In this document: one piece after another, positions 1-13,039 of the stretch
How positions within the stretch are numbered: position 1 is the stretch's first letter
Layout of the letters: each line of letters begins with the position of its first letter
NCBI RefSeq assembly: GCF_015706575.1
Contig: NW_024037067.1
Location: 2,215,371-2,279,370 of the forward strand
DNA length: 64,000 bases
DNA from: Patiria miniata
Taxonomy: Eukaryota > Echinodermata > Asteroidea > Valvatida > Asterinidae
Direction of reading: 5' to 3'
Made by a program: the position numbers and the translations under genes
Notes under the pieces: model-generated
What the model saw: the letters and a program-made list of their open reading frames with translations, nothing else
Databases searched by the model: none
What the model was told of the DNA's origin: nothing

Positions 1-931
1 TTCGAGTTCGTATCAATGTTTTTACACACAATGATTTTAATAGGGCCAACGTATGCAATAGAAATATCCCGCCAACATACCTTGCAAACGCGTGCTGATT
101 TATCTTTTCTGGACATTGTGACAAACTGAAACTCTATTACCAATTATTCCAACCATACTCTTATTAAATTCCATGATTAAAATCTCGCACTGATGGGTCT
201 CATCCCGGCAATAAGCGACCAAATTTGTGCTCACGATCGTCACTGAAAAATACTCACATACAGTACACACAACCACACATCCACGAGATGCACACAAATG
301 ACACACCATTTAAAAATAGTTTTAGTCTGGTCCTCAAGTACTCCACTGCGCACACTGCATTGATGTCTATCAGGTGCTTGACTGCATTCTTATTAGACTT
401 GTCACCAGTCCATCCATTATCGCGACATTTCGCCAGAAGTTTTCGGTCAAAAACGATACTTTACAAGTTTTTTTTTTTTATGTTAGGTAGAAAATGGGAA
501 ATTTGTAATGTTTTAGTGGCAAATCATATTTTCGTAATTTAACAAACAATTCGTAATAATTACGAAAAATTCGTAACGGTTGGCAGCTATGTGAATACCA
601 TGGCTGCTGTGTGTCTGATGCCCATGCAATGGCATACAGTTCATGGTGGTGGTCACACAGCGTCATTTGTTGTTCCTGCATGGAGCCTGTTACGCCTGAC
701 ACTGTGAACTGCATTGTTTTCCCACACGGAAGCACATCAATTTGAAAAATTTATAGACAGATAAATTGTGCAACTTAGGTGTTGGCACCTTATATTAGAG
801 TCCCTTTAAGTTCTCCCACATCAGCATGATGGGATGTAGGGAACAATTGCCAAGAGGCAGTTGCAATATTCTTCAAAAAATCTTCTACCCTCCATCTGAA
901 CTTTACCATAACATCATATCTGAATTTGTAC
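1..931. other. Intron of the aconitase gene, nothing recognised
   Basis: AT-rich non-coding sequence downstream of the last recognised exon. The expected next exon (KCTTDHISAAGPW) was searched for on the minus strand and not seen, so it lies outside the window. There is a T-run near 470-480 and no clear repeat. Confidence 0.5.
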
Positions 932-1081
932 CTTAATGAGAACAGCCATATTCTCCAAGTCTTTACCATCCCATGTCTCAAATGGATCCAGGACTTGAAG
1001 ACGTTTACTGTTCGGATCAATGTCTACTTGCACCTTGCTATCAGCAGGAGGTTGATAGGTATCCTCACCAGGATCAAAACC
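932..1081 (-). CDS. ACO2: Aconitase exon ([12 protein letters not shown]...VLIK)
   Basis: Exactly 50 codons: [50 protein letters not shown]. The family continues with the KCTTDHIS region, which must lie left of this window. The donor is GTACAA and the acceptor is TTTTTAG. Confidence 0.94.
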
Positions 1082-1982
1082 CTAAAAAACACACACAAAT
1101 AAACATCAACAGCCATATACATAGCAGTCCATGAGCCAGGGCTGAACTTCAAATTGTTAGTACCAACTCAATGGAGTTATTTTGATGTGAATTTTGAAGC
1201 GTGAATGCAAGCGGCCTTTGAACATGATGATCGTCGTCGCCGCCTTTTTGGTTGGTAACCAACAACCTCATGTATAATATATTTTAAGGCAAGACAGGTT
1301 TTAACAAATGCGCAGTTGTTAGATGTGAGTTATGAATTCAAGTTATCGATGTGTAGTTGTTGGTCCTTGAAAATGCTACTATTCCTGTAATTTGAAGATA
1401 AAGTGATCTTTTTTTCCGATAAGTTATCATGTCTTTTCGGAAATCTTTAATAATTGGCAATACATCATTTATGAAATGTAATATTTTGGGAAATTTCATA
1501 AGTTTTCATGCTGAAGGTATAGAGCATGAAATGATTATTTCAGTGATGTTGACCACATTGTTAGCCAGTATTAGCCAACTCTGAACAAACACTCTCAAAA
1601 TCATTCATATTTGGCCATGTATGACAACTGCGCATGCGTATTACCATGGTGCTGTCCTCAAAGCAATGCAAACTCTTTCTTCTAGCTTTAGTGAGCATGG
1701 ATCTCTATTAAATATAGATTAGCGTAGTGAGCAACTGAGTAAGCTGGCCGCCAGGTGCTTTCTATTGTTGCCAGTTCGAGCGCGGCGATGATCCTATAAC
1801 ACTTTGAAGTACTGGAGTTCTGCCTCCTAACGTTCATATCTCCATAGTTATATAATTAGATTACATAAAGAATGCTTCTACAATTCTGAAGTCATTTACC
1901 AGTGCTAATCTTCTACATTTTTGGGGGAAACTGAGACTTTTCATTATCATTTACTCAGATATACGTATAAATGTACCCTTAA

Positions 1983-2414
1983 CCCTAACCCACCTCACTA
2001 CTCCAAAATCCTCCTGGCGGTTTTGGAGGATTCTAGAGGATTGAGGATGAATGGTGATTGAATCAAATGAGGATTCTGGAGGATTGAGGATGAATGGTGA
2101 TTGAAGCACATGAGGATTTTGGAGGATTGAGGATGAATGGTGATTGAAGCACAAGAGGATTTTGGAGGATTGAGGATGAATGCATTTTGAGGCAGGACTG
2201 TCTGATGATTTTGAAGGATTTGGCGTTGGTCATCCTTTATTTAAATACGAGTGCAAAATTTTGGGATGAGGAGGATTTTGGAGGATTGAGGATGAAAGCA
2301 TTTTGAGGCAGGACTGTCTGACAATTTTGAAAAATTTAGGCAGAGTTGCAAAATTTTGGAGGATTTTGGAGGATTGAGGATGGTTGTAAGCAACAAGGGC
2401 CTAGGGGGTTAGGG
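1983..2414. mobile_element. MITE with CCCTAACCC ends and TTAA duplication, holding a minisatellite
   Basis: The ends are TTAA|CCCTAACCC at 1979-1991 and GGGTTAGGG|TTAA at 2406-2418, so a TTAA target duplication with about 9-bp inverted ends. TTAA plus a C-rich start suggests a piggyBac-type element, but there is no coding sequence. The interior is a degenerate tandem repeat of GAGGATTTTGGAGGATTGAGGATGAATGG-like units. It lies in the aconitase intron between exons 1081 and 4288. Confidence 0.6.
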
Positions 2415-2789
2415 TTAAAGAGACATGTTTTCATCATAAGTTATACCGGTATCTTAGGGAGACCAGGTAGATTAAGGAGACATTTCACTGTCTCCCTAAC
2501 GTCACAACTCCTATTAAGAGGCAAAATTTTCCAGTCGCAAATAGGCTAGATCGATTGCTCGTGGTCCACAACATAAATGTATCAACATTTGTGCGGTAAG
2601 ACAAGGTAAAAAGGGGGTTTGGGGTCATGAGAGTTGGACAAATTTTGTGCACAACCCTATGTCTCCCTAATGTACCCCTAATGTACCATTCCCCATAATT
2701 ATTACACTCTTTGGAGTTGTTACGATTAATCTTCTTTCTTTTTTTTCTTTTTTTTCAGACAATACTTCTCCGCGGGTTTTCTCCTAGAC

Positions 2790-4177
2790 GGTTTATGATA
2801 TGAACTTGTGTAACTTTCAATATATATCGACCCTCATCCCAAGTGGTGCATATTACAAATTACAAGCGATTTTAGAGGAAAAAGTGGCCAATTACTTTCA
2901 CCTATAACTCTTAAACAAAATGATCAATTATATTCCAACTTTGTAATCAGATAGACCATTAGTTGATAAACATTTTTTGTTGTGTACATGAACCCGCTTG
3001 ACCTTTATTTCCGGGTCTACTGGAAGGTAAAAGTTACGTGAATTCAAAATGAAGACGTAAGCCTGAAATAAAAACAAAGCAAAATTTCTTCCAAACAGTT
3101 TAAGCAATGATCATAAAACTTAGTGTGAACTTGTACCATGTTACGAAGATGTTATAATCTTTGTAACGTCATCATGACGTCATCAGGTATCAAATTACAA
3201 GCGATTTTAGGGCAAATTTTGACAAAATAGTTTGCGCTATATCTTTTGAACTAAATAGAGTATCGTGTTCGGTTTTTCGTGAGGTTGTAGACTATGCCGT
3301 GCGAAACATTTCTTGTCCCCAGATGCAAAACCGCTTGACCTTCACTTCCGATGTTTAACCGGAAGTGCAATAAAAACCGAATATAACTCAAAAGCGGAAG
3401 CATTTTACTACACACATATAAATTATGAAAGTGTTAAGTGAGGAATACCTGACACACACACAAAAACAGTGTGATGACGTCATCATCCGAAAGGCCCCCC
3501 CCCCCCCCCCAGCGGCACACAAAATAGAGTTTGTTTTCTTTAATTTTAAAACCATTCGTCCAAATTTTACCAAATTGCCCCTCATATTCTCTGATTAACC
3601 ACAGATAACTTGGCATGGTTTCAAATTCATGACGTAATCAGACCGGAAGTTACTTTAAGGATAATTTGAAAAGGATCATATTTTTAATTTAATTCTATCA
3701 TTTGATTCGTTATATCTTCGTAGTCCAAATAATGATATCCATTACAGTGTTCACCTTTGGATCTCTAATGCTGTGACGTCATCAAACCGGAAGTACATGT
3801 AAGGTGTTATTAATACGTCATCAAACCCGGAAGTTTAGTGTTATTAATACAAACAATTATATATCACATATTTTCATATGATATTTTAACTTCACAATGA
3901 AAATTTATCCTCTCCGAACTTTATTGGTATTCGCTTACTGTTTTTGACTGATGACGTCATCAAACCAGAAATAACTTTTTTGCACACATAGAATGTTTAT
4001 CACACTGTTAAAGATACATGTTTGTAACAAACTAATTGATTGTACTGGAAGGGATTTAATTTTGTGATCCTTTATTCTACATAAACATATCTTCCTAACT
4101 TAGCTGGGCAGTGTCTAATAAAAAGGCTGTCCGCCCGACCACTCTGTGTTTGTAACTCAACAAACACGAACCTCTAC
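2790..4177 (+). mobile_element. Helentron-like non-autonomous element, decayed 3' end
   Basis: Bases about 3229-4177 match 57571-58489 in the same orientation. Shared landmarks are GAACTAAATAGAGTATCGTG, AACTCAAAAGCGGAAGCATT and the terminal GACCACTCTG. The terminal hairpin GTGTTTGTAACTCAACAAACAC is followed by GAACCTCTACT, where the other copy has GAACCTCTAGT, so the CTAG terminus has mutated. It contains a C16 tract at 3495-3510 and several TGACGTCA words. The left boundary is uncertain. No ORF. Confidence 0.5.
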
Positions 4178-4287
4178 TAAATCAAATTAGTATGTTGACA
4201 TTTAATTTAAAATTTCAAAGGAATATTGTAATTGGACCTCTGAATCAATTGACAAAATCCTAAATATAAAGGAGTATATGACCATAC

Positions 4288-4410
4288 CTTGCTGGGTAGC
4301 TCATCTCCATATGGGCTATCTAGCTTAAACTTCTCACCATTGGCTCCTATTAGTTCATCAGTCATAGGGTTGAAGTCAAGGCGACCAGCCAGGGCTAATG
4401 CTGTTGTCAT
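4288..4410 (-). CDS. ACO2: Aconitase exon ([15 protein letters not shown]...)
   Basis: Exactly 41 codons: [20 protein letters not shown], then [21 protein letters not shown]. The acceptor is TGCAG and the donor is GTATGG. The initial ATG is an internal Met, not a start: the preceding exon supplies ...SPE in phase 0. Confidence 0.95.
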
Positions 4411-4951
4411 CTGCACAAACAAATATATAAATGTATGTACAGTTTAGACAAAATGTGATACTCTTAACAAAATGATGTTTCAATGCAAAACCAGACCTGT
4501 TCTGTTTGTCTGAGGCTATTTTGTTACCAGTAACTTGGTTTCTTCAATCAATTTTGTAAGTTGGGCTCAATGATGATACCTTTTGTTTGAGTTGATCAGC
4601 CAAACCATTATTTATTACACGATTCATATTCATTTAAAACTGATCGTTTATGATGAACTTGATTTCAGTTTTATTATTAGAATACTGATTTTACAATTGT
4701 TGTTTCTCCCCTGCTTTCCACTGAAAGCCTCCAACTTTGCATTTAGTGGAAGCTAGACCGACATTTTCTTTCTTTACAAGTGTGCAAGTTTGTGAATGTC
4801 AAGCAAACTTTAATAAAGCTCTGAATTAAGTTAGAATTTGTACTTTTAGACTGCGTACATGTACATGTATTTTCCATTTTTTTACACAAGAATTATGATT
4901 GTACTTCAAAATTACTAGGGCTATTTTATACTTTCTGCTGATAAGACCTAC

Positions 4952-5063
4952 CTCAGGTGAGGCTACGAATGCATGAGTAGCTGGGTTGGCATCATTGCGA
5001 CCAGTAAAATTCCTGTTATATGAGCTGACAATGGTGTTTTTCTCACCTTTCTTTACATCTTGC
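4952..5063 (-). CDS. ACO2: Aconitase exon ([20 protein letters not shown]...)
   Basis: Encodes [20 protein letters not shown] then [31 protein letters not shown] is a family signature and contains active-site Ser and Arg residues. The donor is GTAGGT, and the acceptor lies after an A-rich tract (TTTAAAG). Confidence 0.96.
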
Positions 5064-5304
5064 CTTTAAAAAAAAAATTTGAAAATGAGTGGCTGGATTA
5101 TTGAATCTCCCTCTTTTGGCTCCATATGCTTCTGGATTACTGATTCAACATGAATGGCCACATGAATCATACAAGCACTTGAGTGCAATACTTGCTCTTG
5201 CAATTTCTTAGAAAACTTACATATTGTATTTTAATATTTAAGTTGGTTTCTGCAGCAAGACTTGACATATTTACCAGCATGGGACTCAACCACTGACCTA
5301 CTTG

Positions 5305-8300
5305 CTGTAGTCTGAAACTGAGAGCTGGATATGGTTTAATCAAAATTTCGCAAACAAATCGCCTGATTGTCTTGAAGCAAAGTATCATCAACCCTGATCA
5401 CAGGAAGGCCATTTTTAATTTTTTCTAGATCAGACTAAGGCTCATTGGCGCCATGCCAAATGGGGCAAATTTTGCATTTAATCAAAATTTTGAGAACAAG
5501 AACGAAACCAGTACCATTTGCAGGCGCGGATCCGGGGGGGGGGGGGGGGGGGGGGGGGTAAAAAAAAAACCTAGCTCTGTCCCCAAAAAAGTCGTAAAAA
5601 TTCCTTAAAAATTATGCGAAACACCCCTCCCCCCTTGCTCTGACACCCCCAAAGAATATACTGGTATAATGTCCACCTGTTCAAAATACGGACAGAAGCA
5701 GCTTAGATAGAAGGTACCGGTATTTGTACACTATTCTGTAATATAGTGTTAATAATCCTGGAATTTGAACAGCGCCACCTATTGAAATATGGTCCCCCCC
5801 CCCCTCCTTGTTCCTGCCAAGTTTCTTTGACAGTTGTTCGTACATTTGTATGTCTTGCGGTTATTTTGACACCAAGTTCATGAAAAAGGGCATAACTTTG
5901 TAATGAAATGTCCATTTTCCAACACAGGTTGGCCTAAATTTTACTTTTCCCATTGAAAAGTACATGCACATGAAAGCGTGCATGACAGTGCGACTAACAG
6001 ATCGAATTGAAACTGTCCAAATGTTCTACAAATTTAAAATGGGAAAATAAAACCACTTCTATTGATGCCTTGGCACTTGTGGAACATGAAAATATAACTT
6101 AAAAGTGATTTTTGGTCAGACTAATTAACTTAAGAGCAGCACGAAGAGCACGGAGGGGGGCGGGCCGCAACCCTCCATGTAAATTTGGGCTCCTATCGTT
6201 GCAATGCATTCTGCCAAGTTTCTCTAACAGTTGTTCTGATGTCATGCAGTTATTTGGACACCAAGTTTATGAAAATAGGGGATTACCTTCGTCACAAAAT
6301 TTCCAATTACCAAAACAGGTATAGGCTTAAATGTTAACTTTTACATTACATGGAGCATGTAACGTCAGAGGGCGCATGAGAGTGCCGACTTTAAATGACC
6401 ATAACAACAAAACATTTTAACAGGTTGAATTGAAACTCTATAGATACGACAGATGTTCGGGAGTCCTTTCATTACAGACATCAACGTTTGCTTAAAATAA
6501 TGGGTAATTATGCGAAAGCACAGGTAGCAGGAGCTGGCCAATTAAAAAACAAATATATAGTACGTTGTACACATCAGTTTTCCAGTTTGAAGCTAAAGAT
6601 TGAATTGAATCTTAAGGGGCAGTGGGTATAGACAGAGCTGTTTAAGTCAAATATCGTAAACAATTGTGCACTTTGAGACTAAAGCATAAAACTTTGTACG
6701 TTGGTTCTTTATACAATGAATATAATGATCGGATGTGAGAAAATTTCATAGTTGTCCCCTGGTGACTTTCGAGAGGTCAATTAAAGGGAATATACATCAT
6801 TTGCTTTTGCTGTAATTTTCAGAAATGGTTGGAATTGGGGGGTTGGAAATATAAAGCAAATATAGTTACACTGACTTTTTGGAGGTTTTGGGTTCGAAAA
6901 TGCTATAAAAACCAAGAAAAACGATCATTTTCCTGTAGTCTGGTTCCCTGACTCCATATAAGAAGAAACAGAGCAGTTTACATACATTGGGGAATTGTAA
7001 GGTTAGGGAACCAGTCTAGCTGGCTCGTACCCGTTCATAGGTTTGTAATCGATTGTAAACAAGTGCGATGGTCAATTGGGGCCAGTATTTGAAAAAAAGC
7101 CAGTTGTTTCCAACGCTGATCGGCCGATCAGCGTTGGAAATTGATACAAAAATAACACTTTTCTTGAAAATGACAGTATACCAGGTGCCATAATTTTACA
7201 GGATGCTTTAGACTGTCATTTACCAACATCCTATTAAGGTATTTCGCAAAAACTTGGTAGTTTTTTTTTTTCGATGTTTGCAAATGTTGTATATTCCCTT
7301 TAACTTTGTATACCCTGTTTATTGATATTTAAAGATGTATTATTCAAACCCTACTTTTCCACGACCCATATCTAAACTTTCGATTTGAATTCTTGCCATG
7401 ATATGAATTTTCAAAGGTAGAGAAAGTTCATATCTGACCCATGGTGAAGTTTTAGAGGTCAAGAGCTTTGTATACCCATTTTTCCACTATTACTTCAAAA
7501 TGCCAACTTTTCAAGTCGATGTCCCAAGTCTAAATAATGAAACAGAAATGTATTTTCTACATGATGTCATGAATTCAGACCCAAAGACAATTTTGTTCTT
7601 CAGAGCATCTGATACAAAATGTGGCTGGTTATCGCAAACTAGAAATAATGTTTCATGGTTGGGTAAAGCGCTTTGGCTACTTCGATTCCGTGCAAAGATC
7701 ATGAATCAGTCACTATCTGTTGCTTTGAATAAAAACACTGCACCTCCTTGCACAAAAATAACAAGAAATTTGTCTCATTTGTCAAAATTTTTCCGGGCGG
7801 CATGCCCCCATCATGCAAGACCATATGCTTATGTCTTTGCCGCTAGCACTATCTCACACCAAGCTTTGAACTTCCATCCAATTAATCATTGTTGCGGCTG
7901 CCACTACAAAGAGGTCAGAGGTCACCCTACTGTCTTTTGGATCTGAATTTATAACATGAGTGTAGAATAATAGTTGCAATGTCGTTCTTTTTCACTTAAT
8001 AGTTGTGGCTTGGTTCACAAAAAATGTGCGTTTTGAAGAATAAAAATGACAATAAGTGAGAACTAAGGTATACAAAGTTAACTGACCTGTCCCAGGGCAA
8101 CAGAAGTCTGATATGCTCTTCCCACTTCGGAAATTCATTTAATGGACACCTGAATATATCTAGTACATCTGTGAAGTTTCAATTCAACCTGTTGTCATGG
8201 TCATAACTACAAGTTCCAAGCTATCAAATGATACTGGTTTTGTTCTTGTTCTCAAAATTTTGATTAAATGCAAAATTGGCCCCATTTGGCATTGTGGGGA

Positions 8301-8430
8301 GCCTTAGTCTGATCTAGAAAACTTAAGAATGGCCATTCTGTGATCAGGGTCGATGGTACTTTGCTTCAAGACAATCAGGGGATTTGTTCCCGAAATTTTG
8401 ATTAAGCCCTATCCAGCTCTCTGTCTATCT
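5305..8430. mobile_element. 3.1-kb foldback element with ~200-bp inverted arms
   Basis: Sequence 5305-5520 is repeated inverted at about 8225-8430. Shared words include GAGAGCTGGATA, CTTGAAGCAAAGTA, CCTGATCACAG, GATCAGACTAAGGCT and CAAAATTTTGAGAACAAGAA. The arms are about 85-90 percent alike by eye. The interior holds a G25 tract (5534-5558) next to GGCGCGGATCCGG, two partial direct copies of a CACCAAGTT.ATGAAAA segment (about 5825-6000 and 6220-6395), and the nested MITE at 6785-7299. No transposase was seen, and no target duplication could be fixed. Confidence 0.55.
6785..7299. mobile_element. TTAA-flanked MITE (AGGGAATATACA ends) with 34-bp palindrome
   Basis: Inverted ends AGGGAATATACATCATTTGC and GCAAATGTTGTATATTCCCT are flanked by TTAA (6781-6784 and 7300-7303). 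The TTAA duplication fits Kolobok or piggyBac families. A perfect 34-bp palindrome lies at 7107-7140, centred on CGGCCG with arms TTTCCAACGCTGATCG. It is 515 bp long and non-coding, and a diverged relative lies at 13040-13824. Confidence 0.75.
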
Positions 8431-9283
8431 GCTAGTAGGATCATATCCAATACAACAGTAGGTAACACAATCAATGACCTCTGACAGATTTCTGGTGTTG
8501 GTATGATGTAAAATCTTAATAGTTGGTTTTGCCCACTAACGACTGAAAGTTATAAGCACTGCATGCTCAGTGCTTTCTGACCATTTATGGGTCATTCCGT
8601 GTCAATTCAACACAATTTTGGACCCGACCCTCACAGATTGAAACGATATTTGGTGTGATGATTGACCTATATGAGAAACCCCCAGAACTGCAATTGTTTG
8701 TTGTTTGGCTCCTTACATTTTAAGATACACGTCAATGAACTTTTGACTAATAAGCATTACCTCCAAACTTTAAATACTTGTATCTCCAAAACTATAGCAC
8801 CTACAAAGCCAAGTTGTACATCATATTAAAGCTCTTTGAATGGCCTCCATTTCATAAAATAAAACCAAAATCATACCATGAAGCGCACAGGAAATGCGTA
8901 ATGAAATGACCTTTGAAATTGAATTACGAAAAACAGTATGCTTCAAATTTCGTAAATTTTTTTCAGATGTTAATGCTGTAAATTAGGTTTATGTTATAAA
9001 TGAATGCTGAATGGCAACTGAGTAAGATTGTCAATGGACACAAAGTCAATGGACGTCGAGATACGACCTTGTTGCACGGAGCGTATTCGCACAAGATATG
9101 ACTTTGTTGCAGAATGGAGTTACGTTGCACTAACGCAACGTAATATTCAACCATTTCCAAAACTATAACAACCAACTGATATCATCACATCAAATCCGAA
9201 AAAAAATCATACAATGAAGAAACAAGATTTTTTAGGGAGACAATCATTCTTGACAACTCTTCCACATGTTTAAGGGCACCAAC

Positions 9284-9421
9284 CTGTCCCATTGGCCAAT
9301 ACACGGACCACATGCATTAGCCAGCACCAATGCTCCACTATCTCTGAACACAGAGGCCTGGCCATCTCTTTCTATGGTTGCACGAATCTGCTCGGAACCA
9401 GGAGTCACTGTAAACGTAGAC
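9284..9421 (-). CDS. ACO2: Aconitase exon with CGPC cluster motif
   Basis: Encodes [40 protein letters not shown] and [15 protein letters not shown] carries the second and third cluster-binding cysteines. [15 protein letters not shown] is almost identical to vertebrate ACO2. The donor used is AG|GTTGGT, chosen because it restores WDRQDVKKG across the junction. Confidence 0.96.
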
Positions 9422-10061
9422 CTAGAACAACAATAACATAGTGATACATAAGTATTTGTATCACAAGTCCTATCTGAAAACAATGCCAAGTACAACTGCC
9501 TGGTTGATCCTGTGTCACATATCTGGGCTATATTGTTATTATAGGCCAGTACAGTACACCAACAGTGTGTGTTTCCACTTCAAAATGTGAGGATTTTCCT
9601 TTCATTATTAACAGTCCACCATTTATGATCAAAATCATATATTACAATATATTACACAAAACTAAACTGAAGGAAAATGTTTGTTCTAAATTAAATACAA
9701 AACTCTGAAAATGTTGAACAGCACAACCTTTTACAGTACATGCATGTCGTGTTCTTCAAAAGGTTTAGATTACAAGAAAAACTGCAGTATTTTTTACAGT
9801 TTCGGTTTCCCTTGCCCCCATAAACTTGTATATTTGTGCATTCATTTGACATGTTTATCCTGAACTGAATATTGTTAAAATCTCGATTTGGACAAGAACA
9901 GTTGGAATACCGAACTGACACATTACTTTACACACACATAATCAATGATAATGAACATTCTGGAGAGGGTGGATGGTAGCAATGTCAGGCAAGTATCTTT
10001 GACCGAGGACAGCTGGGTTTTTGGTTTTCTTTAATTGCTAGTAATTTTAAGAGATACTCAC

Positions 10062-10155
10062 TGAAATCTGAGGCCCTTGCTTAATGCTTGTTTGGCAATA
10101 CTAGCTGACCGACTCATGTCTTCATAACTGCTGTTTGTGCAACTCCCAATCAGAC
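10062..10155 (-). CDS. ACO2: Aconitase exon with first Fe-S cysteine ([11 protein letters not shown])
   Basis: Encodes [20 protein letters not shown] then [10 protein letters not shown]. The Cys in GSCTN is the first ligand of the [4Fe-4S] cluster in the family. The donor GTGAGT is consensus and the acceptor is TTTTGAG. It ends with CA, completed by the next exon to a Gln codon. Confidence 0.96.
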
Positions 10156-10559
10156 CTCAAAACCAAGAAAGAGAAACAAAATATTATCACACAGACTAAA
10201 CAGGTTACAATTCCAAAATCCAAAATGAAAGCCTTCATCACTCTAAGGCAAACTGCTTTCAAGCACAGGCTATTCTTCACACACAAAGCCCTTAATGACT
10301 GATCTTTTTCCAACCTTTGACTTGTTGATCCTAGTTGCTATACCAAACTGTGTAGCATTCACAGCAGTCGATTTTTTTCCCTTACCAAAGTGATCTCCTT
10401 TAAAGCTACAGTCTATCATTTGCAGCTATCCAAAAAGTAACTGACAAAATTATTGTTGAAAATCATATTTGGTTTAAAGATGGTGATGGGACTAAACTCC
10501 CTGTGAAATTATTGTTTCTGGCAAGCTATCATTTTGGAGAAAACAATCAAAGAAGACTA

Positions 10560-10594
10560 TTTCCAACGATGCGTCTAAAGACGCATTTTGGAAA
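10560..10594. repeat. Stem-loop TTTCCAA..ATGCGTCT..AGACGCAT..TTGGAAA
   Basis: An interrupted palindrome with outer arms TTTCCAA/TTGGAAA and an 8-bp core ATGCGTCT/AGACGCAT. It has the same outer word as the 7107-7140 palindrome but a different core, so it may be the remains of a related MITE. It lies about 80 bp left of the element at 10678. Confidence 0.45.
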
Positions 10595-10677
10595 TTTCTG
10601 TTAGTACTTCGTTTTTAATTCGGCGATGCGCACGCAAGCATTGACACGACACACACGCAAGCGCAGCTGATTATAAT

Positions 10678-11309
10678 CAGAGATGCAACAGGGTCTGCTT
10701 GAATAAAAAAACCGGAACTGGGTCTGCTTGAAAAAGCCAGAATAGCTGCTTGAAAAAAACCTGAACTTTATTTTTTGTGAAAAAGCCAATCCGACACAAA
10801 GTCCCCGTTGTCATCTTTCTCTTGTTGTAGCTAAGCCCGAATTTCCAACGTTATACTCGACACGAAACATCGGGAACATGCACGATTCCACAACACTGTC
10901 GGTGTACATGACCTTTGCACTACGCGATGCGTGCGACGAAAACATGGTTGGTTCCCGGCGTTTTTTGTGTTGATATGTCCCCGATAACTGAAATGATAGA
11001 CTTGATTTCCAGGCTGAATTCTACGTGTGCTTAGCACACAACACCCCCGCACGCGGTGCATGCAGCGCGCGAGCAAGCGCCGTTGTATACTGCTTGCAAG
11101 TACTGTATGTACGTTGGCCACATCAACAAACAACGTTGCGCCGTGTGTACGCTATCGAGAGCGCTATTAAAAACGAGGTAAAAATAACCCATTTTCACAG
11201 TTTTTCTACTCTTTTTCCAGTGTTTTTTTTTGACGACCAAAAAACCAGAATTTTTTTAGATTTTTTTAAAACCAGAATTCCGGTTTAAACCGAAAAGGTG
11301 GCATCTCTG
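10678..11309. mobile_element. DNA-element fragment with CAGAGATGC..GCATCTCTG ends
   Basis: Ends CAGAGATGCAAC and GGTGGCATCTCTG are inverted, and TATAAT flanks both sides (10672-10677, 11310-11315). The ends resemble those of hAT MITEs (compare CAGAGTTG at 18896), but a full 8-bp duplication is not visible. Subterminal sequence also pairs (CCGGAACTGGG vs CCAGAATTCCGG). The interior 10830-11170 is clearly more GC- and CpG-rich than the surrounding intron. No recognised protein. Confidence 0.5.
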
Positions 11310-11800
11310 TATAATTCGTCAGTTCAGTGCGCGACATCACGTAGCTGCAATTGCCTGAATGAGAACATGTCCTGGACCCTGAATCTGGGCGCAATTCAAA
11401 ACATGACTCGGCAACTTTTGATTTGAAATCGAGATCCTAAAATATTGTTTTTCTCGGGATATACAGCATTCACTGAGCTAAATATTCATCAGGTTAGTTA
11501 TTAAGCACCCATCTTTAGATTTTGAGCACATTTGTTGCTTGAAACAAATGCACAAATTACAAATGATGTACTCTACCTTTAACCTTCATCAACACACATG
11601 TCATCTTTCCCAAGGGCAACCCTTCAACTAAAGTTTAATATTGAAAGAAATTAACTGTGTAAGTATCCAGGCATCACATGGGTCTGCTACAGAACAAGGA
11701 CGATGCAGGCTATAGCAATACCTATCTAGCTCTATCAGAATAAGGAATCATTTGATTTACAATAACGGCAATTTTTGTAACCTGTGTTTGCAACACTTAC

Positions 11801-11906
11801 CAACTTTAACCTCCACTGGCCAGTCTTTTTCTGCAGCATTCTTTCCCAGGTGTGAGATTGGATGAGCAAGGTCTGGTGTGAATGGGCCATTCACATGAGG
11901 TTCAAG
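11801..11906 (-). CDS. ACO2: Aconitase exon (LEPHVNGPFTPDLAHP...)
   Basis: Encodes LEPHVNGPFTPDLAHPISHL then GKNAAEKDWPVEVKV. The donor is GTAAGTG and the acceptor is ATGTAG. The single G at its end joins GT of the next exon to make the Gly of GLIGSCTN. Confidence 0.95.
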
Positions 11907-12762
11907 CTACATGACAACAAACCAGCTGATTAGAAGACTATTGACAAATCATCACACACAGTAACCTAACATGTGGAAGTTTACATTCCCTTTACATTAA
12001 GTTAACAATAAAAGATACACCTTCAAATTTGACACATATTATTTTTTATTGCTGCTTCCTCTTAACTTGAGAAAAAAATAGATGTAGTCAGAGAAAAAAC
12101 TTCCACTATTTCACCAGAGCCCCAGATGTAGAAAGAAATTAGTACATGAGGTACTTTTTACCCTTTCAGTACACAATGAGACAATGAGTCCACAGATACA
12201 ATGGTACATGTAAGACCAGTTACGTACGCAATGATCCAGACACAACTACTGAGCAATAGACACAAGACTGGGTAGATGTCCCATCATCACACTAATGTGA
12301 TCTTGCACAAGAATATTGCAGAGCTGAGATAACATGAATTGGGCACCAATATTGACTATTTCTACCTTACATAAGTTGTCATCATTTGCCTAAAGTGATT
12401 CATTATAAAACAACGCATTAACAGTAATTTATGGAAATTGGATCAGACCATTTTCTTCTTACCAAGTTGCACAACTTGAAAAGGTTTCACAAGTTTTATT
12501 TTGTTACCTGCAATCAGGAAATGGGCCTAAATTTGGCAGTGGAACAAACCCGAAAGTCAAAGGGATGGCCAATTGTTTGGTTTAAGATATAAGTTGCCTT
12601 TCTCTAGTCACAAAATTTACGACACAGTTTCTCAACTTCAAGAGTTGAGCAAAAATCTAATCAACACTTGGGACAATAGTGCAAAAGACAAATTCTTTTT
12701 GTAAACGTACATGTATTCTCTGATTTTAAAATATCTGACTATGTTTTAATTTGGTAGCTTAC

Positions 12763-12854
12763 CTCACTGAGGTTAACTTCAATAACTTCATCATATTCAG
12801 CCCCTTCGTCCGCTGTCAAGATATGTCTGTATCCACCAGCAAGGGTTGCAATCT
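12763..12854 (-). CDS. ACO2: Aconitase exon (IATLAGGYRHIL...NLSE)
   Basis: Encodes IATLAGGYRHILTADEGAEY then DEVIEVNLSE. The donor is GTAAGC and the acceptor is GATCAG. This is a less conserved linker region of the enzyme, but IEVNLSE leads directly into LEPHVNGPFTPD of the next exon, as expected. Confidence 0.92.
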
Positions 12855-13039
12855 CTGATCAAGAATAATACAACATAGTTCACTGCATCAACCACTGAAA
12901 AAGTCCCAGGATTGTAAGGTCTTAATGGATCATTCTTCAAAATATCAACCTTTTTTCAAAAATGGTTTTCTTTGATTCCTCCCCTAATTTTCTTGGTACC
13001 TTTAACCTTAATGCATTTTGGCACAATGTCAATTATTAA

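Noticed and set aside
3495..3510. C16 tract as a special regulatory element
   Set aside because: The sibling copy near 57845 has only GCGCCCCCGAG there, so it is a local slippage expansion.
7500..7946. 148-codon plus-strand open frame
   Set aside because: It sits inside the foldback element in intronic sequence, with no recognised motif and no sign of codon bias.
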